Shown in pieces: positions 8,736 through 17,673 of a DNA stretch of 64,000 nucleotides. The DNA lies in NCBI GenBank assembly GCA_020438355.1, contig JAGQUT010000003.1:20316-84315 (forward strand), read 5' to 3'. A program made the position numbers and the translations under genes. Within the stretch, counting starts at the first letter, position 1. Every line of letters starts with the position of its first letter. The notes under the pieces were generated by a model, which made no database searches, was not told the origin of the DNA, and saw nothing but the letters and a program-made list of their open reading frames with translations. The stretch comes from Solirubrobacterales bacterium. GTDB taxonomy: Bacteria; Actinomycetota; Thermoleophilia; Solirubrobacterales; 70-9.

Positions 8736-10141
8736 CTCAGAAGAGGCAGCAAGGCGCCGAGCTTGATCTCGGTCTCTGCCAGTTCCGCGGCAGGGTCAGA
8801 GTCGGCCACCACTCCGACCCCGGCGAACAGATGCGCCTCACGGTCCCTGACCAACGCGCTGCGAAGGGCCACGCAGAACTCGCCATCCCCGGAGCCGTCC
8901 ATCCAGCCGACGGGGCCGGCATACCAGCCGCGATCCATGTTCTCCACCTCAGCCATCACCTGACGAGCCTTCTTCCAGGGCTCACCACCAACGGCCGGGG
9001 TCGGGTGAAGCAGCCCGGCAAGCTCGATCGCGGTCCGCGGCTGGGCAAGCTGCGCGTAGACCGGAGTTCCGAGGTGCTGGATGTTCGCAACCTTGATGAT
9101 CTCGGGTTCATCGGCCGCTTCCACCCAGACGCTGATCTTGCTCAGGCTCTTGACGATCCGGCGAACGACCACCTCCTGTTCTCCGCGGTCCTTGCTGCTC
9201 GAGAGGAGCTGCTGGGCGAGATGATCGTCGACTGCGGGGTCGCTGCTTCGACGAGTGGAACCGGCCAGGCCGACCGTGGAAACACCACGACCCGAACAAC
9301 GGACGAGCAGCTCGGGACTCGCCCCGATGAAGGCTGCCTCTCCGGTTCCGACGCAGAAGTTGAAGCAGGAGGGGAATCCGACTCGAAGGGCCCCGAATAT
9401 CGCGGCAGGGTCATGCGCGGATGCAGCCCGGACAACCACTTCACGGGCCAGCACGACCTTTTCTATCTCGCCCGCACGGATCCGGGATACGGCCTCGGCG
9501 ACCGAACGCTCGTAATCCTCGGGGCTTCGGGCGCTCTCGATTCTGGGCGCGACGGCCGGGTGAGGATCGATCATCGGCATCTCCCGGTGAACCAGGCCGG
9601 CGATACGCGTAAGTGCACCCTGCGCCAGTGCCTCCCGGTCTGCCGACGGTCCGCCGACCATGTTCACGGTCAGGAACGCGCCCTCGCTGGAAGACTGCAG
9701 CGAAATCCCGGGCAGGATCATGGAAGCCGGCCCGAACGAAGACCAGGCCTGTTCCGCAGAGTTGCCGACCGAGGGCCCATCATCGTGGAAGGCGAACCCC
9801 CCGGTCCAGACCGGACCGGTCGTGAAACCACCCTCGCCCCGGATCACGGCATCCCCTGACAGGTGAGCGCAATCCGCGGCCACGGTCACGAAACGGTCCG
9901 GACCCCCGGACGCGACTTCGGTGACCCTCCCGAGAGCAGCGATCCTCAGGTCACGGTCTGGCTGCTCCCAACAGAAGAAAGGTTCGCCAGCCAGCCGGGA
10001 TGCGAACACCGTCGCAATCGGATCCTCGCACTCGAACGGGACCGTGACCGAGACAACCGTCTGTCTGCCCCTGCCCGCCGCCTCTCTCAGGGCTTCGTCG
10101 AGCAGAACTTCAAGATTCGCCCTGCCTGCGGGCGCTGGCAT
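8732..10141 (-). CDS. menF: Isochorismate synthase
   Basis: Chorismate-utilising enzyme, 469 residues, converting chorismate to isochorismate for menaquinone. The C-terminal chorismate-binding domain is clear: EKVVLAREVVVRA (general-base lysine region), FIGASPELLVR, GLAGSTRRSSDP, SSKDRGEQEVVVR and the terminal GVGVVADSDPAAE(L)AETEIKL. The N-terminal third is variable, as usual. Isochorismate synthases for siderophores look alike; the adjacent menD argues for quinone synthesis. Its ATG overlaps the ilvN stop (TGATG), so it is translated as the last gene of an ilvB-ilvN-menF operon rather than with the other men genes. Confidence 0.93.
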   Translation of the reverse strand: MPAPAGRANLEVLLDEALREAAGRGRQTVVSVTVPFECEDPIATVFASRLAGEPFFCWEQPDRDLRIAALGRVTEVASGGPDRFVTVAADCAHLSGDAVIRGEGGFTTGPVWTGGFAFHDDGPSVGNSAEQAWSSFGPASMILPGISLQSSSEGAFLTVNMVGGPSADREALAQGALTRIAGLVHREMPMIDPHPAVAPRIESARSPEDYERSVAEAVSRIRAGEIEKVVLAREVVVRAASAHDPAAIFGALRVGFPSCFNFCVGTGEAAFIGASPELLVRCSGRGVSTVGLAGSTRRSSDPAVDDHLAQQLLSSSKDRGEQEVVVRRIVKSLSKISVWVEAADEPEIIKVANIQHLGTPVYAQLAQPRTAIELAGLLHPTPAVGGEPWKKARQVMAEVENMDRGWYAGPVGWMDGSGDGEFCVALRSALVRDREAHLFAGVGVVADSDPAAELAETEIKLGALLPLLS

Positions 10142-10683
10142 CAGTCGCCGCCGCGGGCCAGAGCCACTTCGCCGGTCCGGACCATTTCCAGCAACCCGTG
10201 CGGCCGCAGCATGCTCTCGAAAGCCTCGATCTTGTCGTGTGACCCTGTCACCTCGACGATCAGGGCACGCCTGGAGACGTCAACGATCTTCGCGCGGAAG
10301 ATCTCCGCGAACTGGACGATTTCAGCCCGGTTCTCTACTGCGGCCGAGACCTTGAAGAGGGCCATTTCGCGGGCGACGGTCTCCTCAGGCTCCATGTCCC
10401 TGATCTTCAGTACGTTGACAAGCTTGTGAAGCTGCTTGGTTACCTGGTCGATCGGGTGGACCGCGCCGTCGAGGGTCAGGGTGATCCTCGAGATGTCGGG
10501 ATCTTCGGTCGGACCGACCGCCAGGGTGTCGATGTTGAAACCGCGCCGGGAGAAAAGACCGGCAACCCTGGCAAGCACGCCGGGCTTGTTCTCGACCAGG
10601 ATCGAGAGAACATGCTTGCGGCCGGAAAGCGGGGACCTTCCCGCGTGGAGATCCTCGAGCCTGACCATTTCAGTGGAAGCCAT
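10141..10683 (-). CDS. ilvN: Acetolactate synthase regulatory (small) subunit
   Basis: Valine-sensing regulatory subunit of acetohydroxyacid synthase, 180 residues. It has the N-terminal ACT domain (LSILVENKPGVLARVAGLFSRRGFNI, shown here in part, about residues 27-50) followed by the second ACT-like domain with KIEAFESMLRPHGLLEMVRTG near the end. ATG at 10683 overlaps the ilvB stop by one base (TGATG), and its own stop overlaps the menF ATG in the same way. The short N-terminal extension before the ACT domain is normal for actinobacterial copies. Confidence 0.96.
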   Translation of the reverse strand: MASTEMVRLEDLHAGRSPLSGRKHVLSILVENKPGVLARVAGLFSRRGFNIDTLAVGPTEDPDISRITLTLDGAVHPIDQVTKQLHKLVNVLKIRDMEPEETVAREMALFKVSAAVENRAEIVQFAEIFRAKIVDVSRRALIVEVTGSHDKIEAFESMLRPHGLLEMVRTGEVALARGGD

Positions 10684-12362
10684 CAACCCACCATGTCCCT
10701 TGCCGCGTTCCCCGCGGGGATCATCGGGTAGCAGTTTTCCCTGGGGCTCACCCTGACATCAAGCAGAGCCGGACCGTCGTGTTCGAGGGTGGCGACCATC
10801 ATCTCTTCAAGATCCGCGCTGTCCTCGCAGCGCAGACCGCCGGCACCGAATGCCTCGGCCAGCTTGACCCAGTCCGGACTCGGTCCGTTCTCGACGCCGC
10901 TGTAGCGCTCCGACCAGAAGAGCTCCTGCCACTGCCGGACCATTCCCATGAAGCCGTTGTTCATCAGGAAGACCTTCACCGGCACATCTTCGTTGACTGC
11001 CGTGGCCAGTTCCTGCACGTTCATGATCAGGCTGCCGTCGCCGGCGATGCAGACCACCTGCTCGTTCGGACAGGCGACCTTGGCGCCAATCGCGGCGGGA
11101 AGGCCGAAGCCCATCGTTCCCAGGCCGCCGGAGTTGATCCACTTGCGGGGCTGATTGAAGCCGTAGTACTGGGCCGCCCACATCTGGTGCTGGCCGACGT
11201 CAGACGTCACGATCGCGTCGCCACCGGTCACCTTGTGCATCATCTCGACCATGAACTGTGGCTTGATCTCGCCGTCCGAGCCAGGTTCGTATGTCAGCGG
11301 GTACTCCTCGCGCCAGGCCCTGATCCTGCTCCACCAGCCATCGAGACGGGATGAATCGGTCTGGAGTGCCTGGTACTCGCGGGTCAGCTTGGGCAGGACG
11401 AGCTTTACGTCGCCGACAATCGGAATGTGAGCCGGGACGTTCTTCGAGATCTCGGCCGGATCGATGTCGATGTGAATGAACTTCGCCGAAGGAGCGAACT
11501 CGGAAAGCTTGCCGGTGATCCGGTCATCAAAGCGGGCCCCGATCGCGATGATCAGGTCCGCTTCGTCCATCGCATAGTTCGCGGCCCTGGTTCCGTGCAT
11601 TCCGAGCATGCCCAGCCAGTGGTCGTCATCGGCCGGGAAGCAGCCGAGGCCCATCAGGGTCGAGGTGACAGGGAAGTTGTCGGAGGCGCAGAGTTCTCTC
11701 AGTTCGGCCGAAGCATCTCCGTTGCGGACACCGCCACCGGTGTAGATCACGGGGCGTCGGGCATTCGCCATCGCCTTGGCGGCAAGCCTGATCTGTTTCA
11801 GGTTGCCTTCGACCGTTGGCTTGTATCCGGAAAGGTCAACCGGTTCGGTTCGCTGCTGATAATCGATCTCCGCCCTTGCCAGGTCCTGCGGGATGTCGAC
11901 CAGGACAGGTCCCGGACGGCCCGTTGAGGCAATGTGGAAGGCCTCGTGGATGTACTCCGGGATCTGTTCGGGAGCGGTCACCAGCAGCGAATGCTTGACG
12001 ATCGGCATCGTGATACCGACGATGTCTGCTTCCTGGAAGCCGTCGGTACCGATCAGGTCCGTCCTGACCTGGCCGGTGATGAATACCGTCGGGACCGAGT
12101 CCATCATCGCGTCGGCGATCGCGGTAACCAGATTGGTCGCCCCCGGACCGGAGGTGCCGAAGGCAACCCCGACCTTGCCGGAAGCGTGGGCGTAACCCTC
12201 GGCGGCGTGACCGGCAGCCTGTTCGTGACGGGCCTGTACGTGCCGCAGATCGGCGTCAACCAGCGCGTCATAGGTGGGCAGGTTCGCTCCACCGGGGATG
12301 CCGAAGATGTGGTCGACACCTTCGAGCTCGAGGGATTTGAACAATGCGTCTGCGGCTCTCAT
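10683..12362 (-). CDS. ilvB: Acetolactate synthase large (catalytic) subunit
   Basis: ThDP- and FAD-dependent enzyme that condenses pyruvate to acetolactate, or pyruvate with 2-oxobutyrate; 559 residues. Marks: [13 protein letters not shown], the catalytic glutamate in [15 protein letters not shown], the [10 protein letters not shown] loop, and the C-terminal ThDP motif [12 protein letters not shown] followed by [14 protein letters not shown], which separates ALS from other ThDP enzymes. ATG at 12362. A TAGGAT box lies 10 bases upstream, so it may have its own promoter inside the 36-base gap after sqdB. Confidence 0.96.
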   Translation of the reverse strand: MRAADALFKSLELEGVDHIFGIPGGANLPTYDALVDADLRHVQARHEQAAGHAAEGYAHASGKVGVAFGTSGPGATNLVTAIADAMMDSVPTVFITGQVRTDLIGTDGFQEADIVGITMPIVKHSLLVTAPEQIPEYIHEAFHIASTGRPGPVLVDIPQDLARAEIDYQQRTEPVDLSGYKPTVEGNLKQIRLAAKAMANARRPVIYTGGGVRNGDASAELRELCASDNFPVTSTLMGLGCFPADDDHWLGMLGMHGTRAANYAMDEADLIIAIGARFDDRITGKLSEFAPSAKFIHIDIDPAEISKNVPAHIPIVGDVKLVLPKLTREYQALQTDSSRLDGWWSRIRAWREEYPLTYEPGSDGEIKPQFMVEMMHKVTGGDAIVTSDVGQHQMWAAQYYGFNQPRKWINSGGLGTMGFGLPAAIGAKVACPNEQVVCIAGDGSLIMNVQELATAVNEDVPVKVFLMNNGFMGMVRQWQELFWSERYSGVENGPSPDWVKLAEAFGAGGLRCEDSADLEEMMVATLEHDGPALLDVRVSPRENCYPMIPAGNAARDMVG

Positions 12363-12372
12363 CAGACCAACG

Positions 12373-12378
12373 ATCCTA
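12373..12378 (-). promoter_or_regulatory. -10 box of ilvB
   Basis: TAGGAT on the minus strand, 10 bases before the ilvB ATG, in the short gap after the sqdB stop. No good -35. Would allow ilvBN-menF expression separate from sqdB. Confidence 0.45.
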
Positions 12379-12398
12379 ACGAATCCGGAATCTGTGAC

Positions 12399-13592
12399 TC
12401 AGGTCTTCTGGGCGGCTGAAAGAGCGCCGCCTTCGAGCTCGCCGGGGTTCCACTTGGTGCGGGGTGTTATCGCCCTTGGAATGACCCTGTCCTTGTATTG
12501 CTCGATGGTCGAGAGGACCGACCGGACCAGCTCGTCCCCCAGCGGGTGAGGCTCAAGACCGAGGTTCAGGAGCTTCTCGTGCTTCGGGTTGTAGTAGTGG
12601 CTCTCGAGTTCGACCCGCGGGTTAGGGAACGACTCGATCGGCACCTGGTAGCCGACTTCGGCCGCACAACGCTGCACGAGTTCAGCCAGCTCGGAAACAG
12701 TGAATTGCTCGGTGAACTGGTTGAAGACCCGGTATTCCCCCCGTTCAGCCGGGTTGAGCGTGGCGAGCTCGACGCAGCGGAGGGTGTCGCGGATGTTGAG
12801 ATATCCTCGCGTCTGGCCGCCGGCACCGTAGACGGTCAGCGGATGACCGATAACCGCCTGAACACAGAACCGGTTCAGCACGGTACCGAAGGTCTCGTCG
12901 TAATCGAAGCGGGTGGCCAGCGCCGGGTCCAGCGCGGTTTCGTCGGTTTCGATGCCGTAAACGACTCCCTGGTTCAGGTCAGTCGCACGGAGACCCCAGA
13001 CCCTGGTTGCGAAGTGGATGTTGGTCGAATCGTGGACCTTCGAAGCGTGGTAGAGCGAGGCCGGAAGTTTGGGGAAAGGAAGCGTGTCCTTTCGGCCGTT
13101 GTGCTCGATCTCGATGAAGCCTTCCTCGATGTCGATGTTGGGGGTTCCGTACTCCCCCATCGTTCCCAGCTTGATCAGGTGTGCGTCAGGTACGTGATCA
13201 CGCATCGAGAAAAGCAGGTTGAGCGTGCCGATCACATTTGTCTGCTGGGTTTCGACCGCGGTTTCCCTCGAGCGCATCGAGTACGGCGCCGACGGCTGCT
13301 CGCCGTAGTGGATCACCGCTTCCGGCAGGACGTCGGCGACGACGTGGTCGAGGAACTCGGCATCCTCGATACAGCCGACATGGGCTTCGATCCGGCGCCC
13401 GGATACCCGCTCCCAGGCGTCGAGCCGGTCCTGGAGGCTGAGGATTGGCGTCAGCGAATCCGTGGACTGGTCCAGGTGCCAGCGGCGCCGGGCAAAGTTG
13501 TCGACGATGGTCACGTCGTGGCCGCGATCGGAGAAACGCATCGCCGTCGGCCATCCGAGATAGCCGTCACCACCAAGAATCAGGATTCGCAT
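12399..13592 (-). CDS. sqdB: UDP-sulfoquinovose synthase
   Basis: NAD-dependent short-chain dehydrogenase/reductase-type enzyme, 397 residues, that makes UDP-sulfoquinovose from UDP-glucose and sulfite. The Rossmann motif GGDGYLGWPTA is at residues 7-17. The family-specific HYGEQPSAPYSM lies at about 95-106. The catalytic Thr-Tyr-Lys set appears as T144 in LGTMGEYGTP and Y181/K185 in YHASKVHDS, and the ATDLNQGVVYG motif follows. These match plant SQD1 closely and set it apart from generic UDP-glucose epimerases. The product feeds sulfolipid (SQDG) or sulfoquinovose-containing glycans. No SqdX-type GT4 transferase is in the window; instead, membrane glycosyltransferases sit divergently 45 bases away. 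Confidence 0.93.
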   Translation of the reverse strand: MRILILGGDGYLGWPTAMRFSDRGHDVTIVDNFARRRWHLDQSTDSLTPILSLQDRLDAWERVSGRRIEAHVGCIEDAEFLDHVVADVLPEAVIHYGEQPSAPYSMRSRETAVETQQTNVIGTLNLLFSMRDHVPDAHLIKLGTMGEYGTPNIDIEEGFIEIEHNGRKDTLPFPKLPASLYHASKVHDSTNIHFATRVWGLRATDLNQGVVYGIETDETALDPALATRFDYDETFGTVLNRFCVQAVIGHPLTVYGAGGQTRGYLNIRDTLRCVELATLNPAERGEYRVFNQFTEQFTVSELAELVQRCAAEVGYQVPIESFPNPRVELESHYYNPKHEKLLNLGLEPHPLGDELVRSVLSTIEQYKDRVIPRAITPRTKWNPGELEGGALSAAQKT

Positions 13593-13637
13593 GACGGCCG
13601 AGATTACCGGAACGAACAGGGGCTAGGATTTGCCTCT
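13593..13637. promoter_or_regulatory. Divergent sqdB / glycosyltransferase promoters
   Basis: The 45-base gap holds two back-to-back -10 boxes: TAATCT on the minus strand (13601-13606), 8 bases before the sqdB ATG, and TAGGAT on the plus strand (13624-13629), 8 bases before the GTG of the glycosyltransferase. Each -35 position overlaps the other promoter, which suggests mutually exclusive or jointly controlled initiation. Confidence 0.55.
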
Positions 13638-15005
13638 GTGCGCCTGCTAGCTCTCGTTCTTGTCGTCACTGCCGGTTTGGCATTGAGGATGGATGCGGCC
13701 TGGAACGGGGTGGCCGAGAACCTGCCTGACTCGGCAGCCTATGAACGGATCGCCCGTGGGCTCCATGAGGACGGCGAATTCGCCCAGAAGGGACCCGGCA
13801 CACCGGCCCATCCGCAGCCGGCAAGCAACTACAGCCCGGGGCTCCCCCTGCTGGTTTCCGGGGTCTTCGATCTGGCCGGTGACGACGATGTCCGTCTGGC
13901 CCGAATCATTCTCGCCCTGCTTGGAACTCTCGCGATCCCGCTGGCCTGGCTGCTTGCGCGCCGCCTGGCCCCACCGGAGGATCCCTGGGTAGCTGGAACC
14001 GTGGCCGCTTCGATCGTGGCTTTCTACCCCTGCCTGATCACGGACGCCGGGATGCTCCTGACCGAGGCCCTGACCGGGACCCTGATCACCGCAGCTCTAT
14101 GGACGATGCTCCGGGCCCGGGACCGAATGTCGACTCCGCACCGTCACCTGGCCCTGAGAATCGTTGACTGGCTGGTTCCCGGTGTTCTGCTGGGACTTAC
14201 CGCGATGGTACGGCCCGAGTACCTGCCGATATCCCTGCTTCTGATCACAGTCCTCGTCCTCATTTACCGGCCACAGGGCCTCCGGCCGGCAATGCTCGCC
14301 GGCGCCGCAATGGTGGTGGCGATGCTCCTTGTCATCACACCCTGGGTCACCCGCAACCTGGATGAAACCGGTCGTCTGGTTCCGCTCTCCACCGGCGGCG
14401 GCCAGACTCTCTTCACGGGCAGCTACATCGCTTCGGCAGGAGACCCTCTGGAAGTGATGCCGCTTGTCCTGGAGGCCAACCCGGTCCTGGAGAACCGACT
14501 GCGGATCGAGAACGCCCGGAGCGGTGAAGGTGCCGATTCGATTACGCCAGAACGGGTCCTCGCGATGCTCGCCTCCTCGAGGATGCCCGGCGTTCCGACT
14601 GACCTGGCGCTGACCCGGATGGGTAGGGAGAACTACCTGAACGCAATGAGAAGCGACCCGGCCGGCCTCGCCGCCTTCCTGGCGAGCAAGTCGGCCCGGA
14701 TCTGGTGGCGTGGAAGGACTGACCTGACCGGCAGCACAGCCGGAAGGGCGTTCCACATGACCCTCGTGGCAGGAGCTCTGATCGGCCTTCTTCTGCTCGG
14801 TTTCCGGCGCCAGCCCGAGTTCTGGCTGGTTCTTGCCCTGGCCGTGGGCGTGACCCTGATCGGTGCCCTGTTCGTCGCATCCCCACGCCGGACCCTCGCT
14901 CTCTGGCCTGTGATCGCCTGCCTTTCCGGGCTCGGGTTCTCGTTGGCTCTTCGCCTTGCGATAGATGCCGTGGCGAGCCGGATGAAGCCGGTTCCCATAG
15001 CCTGA
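13638..15005 (+). CDS. GT39/ArnT-like membrane glycosyltransferase
   Basis: Polytopic membrane protein, 455 residues and roughly ten helices, of the GT-C class that transfers sugars from polyprenyl-phosphate donors. After the first helix comes an extracytoplasmic loop with the acidic motif ENLPDSAAYERIA, the usual catalytic position in GT39/GT83 enzymes. An arginine motif (MVRPEYLP) follows the mid-protein helices, and STGGGQTLFTGSY marks a soluble loop shared with the next gene. The open frame reads back to 12498, but that part is antisense to sqdB; the GTG at 13638 follows a TAGGAT box. Acceptor and donor sugars unknown; proximity to sqdB suggests a sulfoquinovose or related glycan. Confidence 0.8.
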   Translation: MRLLALVLVVTAGLALRMDAAWNGVAENLPDSAAYERIARGLHEDGEFAQKGPGTPAHPQPASNYSPGLPLLVSGVFDLAGDDDVRLARIILALLGTLAIPLAWLLARRLAPPEDPWVAGTVAASIVAFYPCLITDAGMLLTEALTGTLITAALWTMLRARDRMSTPHRHLALRIVDWLVPGVLLGLTAMVRPEYLPISLLLITVLVLIYRPQGLRPAMLAGAAMVVAMLLVITPWVTRNLDETGRLVPLSTGGGQTLFTGSYIASAGDPLEVMPLVLEANPVLENRLRIENARSGEGADSITPERVLAMLASSRMPGVPTDLALTRMGRENYLNAMRSDPAGLAAFLASKSARIWWRGRTDLTGSTAGRAFHMTLVAGALIGLLLLGFRRQPEFWLVLALAVGVTLIGALFVASPRRTLALWPVIACLSGLGFSLALRLAIDAVASRMKPVPIA

Positions 15006-15015
15006 CCGGCCCCGG

Positions 15016-16491
15016 ATGCCGCCGATCAAGGACTACCTCACCCGCTACGGACGGGGGGCACTGATTGCCCTCGCGGTGATCGTCTGTGCCGGATTCCTGA
15101 TCCGGGCCTGGGCCGTGGTCAACCCGCTCGAGGACCCCGGTGACGACGCCCTGGCCTACCGTGCTCTCGCCGAGGCCCTCTACGTGGACGGAACGTTTGG
15201 CTACGACGAAGACTCGACCAGCGGACCCGAGTTCAAGACCCCGAGCGACTGGTCTCCCGGCGCGCCGCTCATCTACGCCGGCGCCTACTACCTCACTGGC
15301 GGTGTACGGGACGGGGTTGCACGTGGCGTCGAGGCGATCTTCGGAACGGCCGCCATTCTGCTCGCCTTCCTGCTGACCGCCAGGCTGCTCGGCCCGCCCC
15401 GACGACCGGAAACCGAGAAATTGAATCCATCGGCTGATAGTGCCGACAGATTCGATCTTTCGACCGGGAAAACCGACTGGCGAGCTGCCCTTGGTCCGCT
15501 GGCCGCGGCAACCCTGGTCGCCTTCTACCCGCCGTTCATCCACTCCACCGGTGCCCTGATGTCGGAGCCGCCGGCGATCTTCATGCTGCCTGCCTCGGTC
15601 CTCGCCTTTCTCTGGGCCGACCGCAGGTTGCGGACAACGGAAGCCTCCGGGTGGTCGAGGGTCTGGCCCTGGCTGCTCCCAGGCCTTGGCTTCGGGATGA
15701 CCGCCTTGATCCGGCCCGAGTACCTGTCGGTCTGCGCGGCCTTCGTGCTCTTTCTGTTCGTCCGCGCATGGCTCAAGACCGGAGTCAGGTTCGCGCTCGG
15801 CTCCACCCTTGTTTTCATCGTGGCGATTCTTATTCCGATCGTGCCCTGGACCGTCCACAACTACAACCAGCTCGATCGGGTCGTCCCCGTCTCGACCGGC
15901 AGCGGCAAGGCGCTCTTCACGGGCACCTATTACCCCGGCGACGGCGAGTACCAGCAGGTCAAGGCAGAACTGCTTTTCGAGCAGACCGGCAGACGGCTTG
16001 ATCCAGACTCGGAGGAACTCGAGAAGGTCGATCCGGTGCCACTGTTCGACCGGGCGGCAAACGAGTACAAGCTTGAGAACGACCTTCCCGAACTGGACCG
16101 GGACGCCGCGCTCGGAAGGCTGGGCAGGGAGAACCTGGAGAAGTACTTCAGCGAGGATCCGGTCGGCTACGTGGGCATGACCTTTCGCAAGGTCGGCCGC
16201 ATGTGGGGGTCGGGGATCGGAGAGGCGATGTCCTCCCCGGTTGGCCGCGCAATCCAGATCCTGCTGGTACTGGCAGGGCTTGCCGGACTCGCTCTGCTCG
16301 CCTGGCGTCGCAGGTGGGAGGCGATCGCGGTCGGACTGCCGATTGCCACCGTTACTGCAGTCGCAGCGATGACGCTTGCTCCGCCGCGGCGAAATGAGAT
16401 CCTGATGACTCTCGTTCTTCCGCTCGCGGCGATCGCGCTCGACGCGCTGGTCAACCGCGGCCGGCAGCCGGACGAAACCCAGAAACCATGA
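15016..16491 (+). CDS. GT39/ArnT-like membrane glycosyltransferase (paralogue)
   Basis: Second GT-C-type membrane protein, 491 residues, starting 10 bases after the first. The same layout is present: an N-terminal helix, an acidic loop PGDDALAYRALAEAL, an ALIRPEYLS motif that matches VRPEYLP of the neighbour, and STGSGKALFTGTYY. It is thus a tandem paralogue. It carries an extra charged cytoplasmic insert (about residues 130-158) and a longer extracytoplasmic loop after the LFTGTYY motif. Its stop overlaps the ATG of the GT2 gene by four bases, so the three are one operon. Confidence 0.8.
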   Translation: MPPIKDYLTRYGRGALIALAVIVCAGFLIRAWAVVNPLEDPGDDALAYRALAEALYVDGTFGYDEDSTSGPEFKTPSDWSPGAPLIYAGAYYLTGGVRDGVARGVEAIFGTAAILLAFLLTARLLGPPRRPETEKLNPSADSADRFDLSTGKTDWRAALGPLAAATLVAFYPPFIHSTGALMSEPPAIFMLPASVLAFLWADRRLRTTEASGWSRVWPWLLPGLGFGMTALIRPEYLSVCAAFVLFLFVRAWLKTGVRFALGSTLVFIVAILIPIVPWTVHNYNQLDRVVPVSTGSGKALFTGTYYPGDGEYQQVKAELLFEQTGRRLDPDSEELEKVDPVPLFDRAANEYKLENDLPELDRDAALGRLGRENLEKYFSEDPVGYVGMTFRKVGRMWGSGIGEAMSSPVGRAIQILLVLAGLAGLALLAWRRRWEAIAVGLPIATVTAVAAMTLAPPRRNEILMTLVLPLAAIALDALVNRGRQPDETQKP

Positions 16492-17552
16492 CCTTCGCCT
16501 CGATATTTCCCGCCCAGTTGACCGCCCTCAGGGCTACCGGCCTGGTCATCGCAGTGCTGATCATCGCCTTCGCGCTGATCCGGCGACGGGACATGCGCAA
16601 TGCGGACGTGATCCTGCTCCTTCTCGCCGGTCTGGGACTGGCCATCGTCTCGGGAACCGAGATCACCGACCGGCTCCTTTCGGCCCTTTCGTTCAATCGC
16701 GGTAACGGCGGCAGGATCCTCGGTCTCGCGGTCATCGCGATCTTCATCCTCTTCCTGATGGCGCTCAGGGCGTTGTCGGTCGGCGCCCGGAACGCCCGCC
16801 AGCTCTCGGCGGTCCTCGAAGGGATCTCCTCCGAGCAATTCCGGGCGAGCGACCATCGCAAGCAGTTCCGTGGCAAGGTGGCGGTCGTCATTCCGGCCTA
16901 CAACGAGGCGGACAACATCGGCTATGTGCTGGACCAGATACCCGCCGAGGTCTGTGGCCTCCCTACCGCGACACTGGTGGTGGACGACGGCTCCCGCGAC
17001 GGGACCGAGGAAGTCGCCGAGGCCCACGGTGCGGTCGTCGCCAGGCATGTAGTCAACAGAGGCGGAGGCGCGGCCCTCCGGACCGGTTACAGGCTTATGG
17101 TCGATTCAGATGCCGCGATCGTCGTCACGCTCGATGCCGACGGACAACACCTTCCGGCCGAGATGCCAAACCTCGTTCAGCCCGTACTTGATGGCAAGGC
17201 CGATGTTGCCCATGGCTCGAGAGTCCTGGGGCATGCGGAGGACAACCATTTCGCGAGGGAGATGGGGATCGTCTTCTTCAACCGGCTCGTCTCGTTCATC
17301 ACCCGAACCCATGTAACCGACTGCTCGAACGGCTACCGGGCCGTCCGTACATCGGTCCTCCCCACCCTGGTTCTCAAACAGGAGCAGTTCCACACCTCCG
17401 AGTTCCTGATCGAGGCGATCAAGCGGGGGGTCCCCGCGGTCGAAGTCCCGGTCACGGTCGAGCAGCGCCTTCACGGCCACTCGAAGAAGCCGGCTGTCTT
17501 CCGCTACGGAATGGGCTTCGCCAACGCCATAGTCCGAACCTGGCTTAGGTAA
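16488..17552 (+). CDS. DUF2304-GT2 fusion, polyprenyl-phosphate sugar synthase-like
   Basis: 354 residues. Residues 1 to about 110 form three hydrophobic helices plus a short coiled segment, resembling the DUF2304 proteins usually encoded beside GT2 enzymes; here they are fused. Residues about 125-354 are a GT2 domain like dolichyl-phosphate mannose/glucose synthases: VVIPAYNEADNIG, LVVDDGSRDGT, the LDADGQH DxD-type motif, and DCSNGYRAVR. Such enzymes load a sugar from a nucleotide onto polyprenyl phosphate, which GT39/ArnT-like proteins then use, so it probably supplies the two upstream membrane transferases. It overlaps the preceding gene by four bases. Confidence 0.85.
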   Translation: MTFASIFPAQLTALRATGLVIAVLIIAFALIRRRDMRNADVILLLLAGLGLAIVSGTEITDRLLSALSFNRGNGGRILGLAVIAIFILFLMALRALSVGARNARQLSAVLEGISSEQFRASDHRKQFRGKVAVVIPAYNEADNIGYVLDQIPAEVCGLPTATLVVDDGSRDGTEEVAEAHGAVVARHVVNRGGGAALRTGYRLMVDSDAAIVVTLDADGQHLPAEMPNLVQPVLDGKADVAHGSRVLGHAEDNHFAREMGIVFFNRLVSFITRTHVTDCSNGYRAVRTSVLPTLVLKQEQFHTSEFLIEAIKRGVPAVEVPVTVEQRLHGHSKKPAVFRYGMGFANAIVRTWLR

Positions 17553-17555
17553 GTA

Positions 17556-17673
17556 GTCGGCGAGCCCCGGGTCGGGTGGCCCTCCCAAAGATGGCCCACC
17601 CGTCGCGTTTGTCCCCAGTCACTCGCCGACAGGAGCAGTAATCGGAAGCCACTTTGGGAGGGCCACCCGACCC
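17556..17673. repeat. Interleaved inverted repeats (A-B-A'-B')
   Basis: Directly after the glycosyltransferase stop are four blocks in order: A 17556-17564, B 17569-17590, A' 17622-17630, B' 17652-17673. A' is the exact reverse complement of A (9 bases) and B' of B (22 bases, no mismatch). The order is that of a pseudoknot, not a nested hairpin. An imperfect third partner for part of B lies at about 17593-17602. No T run follows B'. The spacer separates the convergent GT2 and zinc-ribbon genes. Could be a 3'-UTR structure, a termination element or a remnant of a small palindromic element. Confidence 0.85.

Noticed and set aside
12498..13637. Plus-strand open frame antisense to sqdB that continues into the GT39-like gene
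   Set aside because: No membrane helices or motifs until the GTG at 13638; sqdB on the other strand is unmistakable.
14542..15858. Minus-strand open frame opposite the GT39-like genes
   Set aside because: Hydrophilic, Gly/Arg/Glu-rich translation, typical of the antisense of a hydrophobic GC-rich gene.
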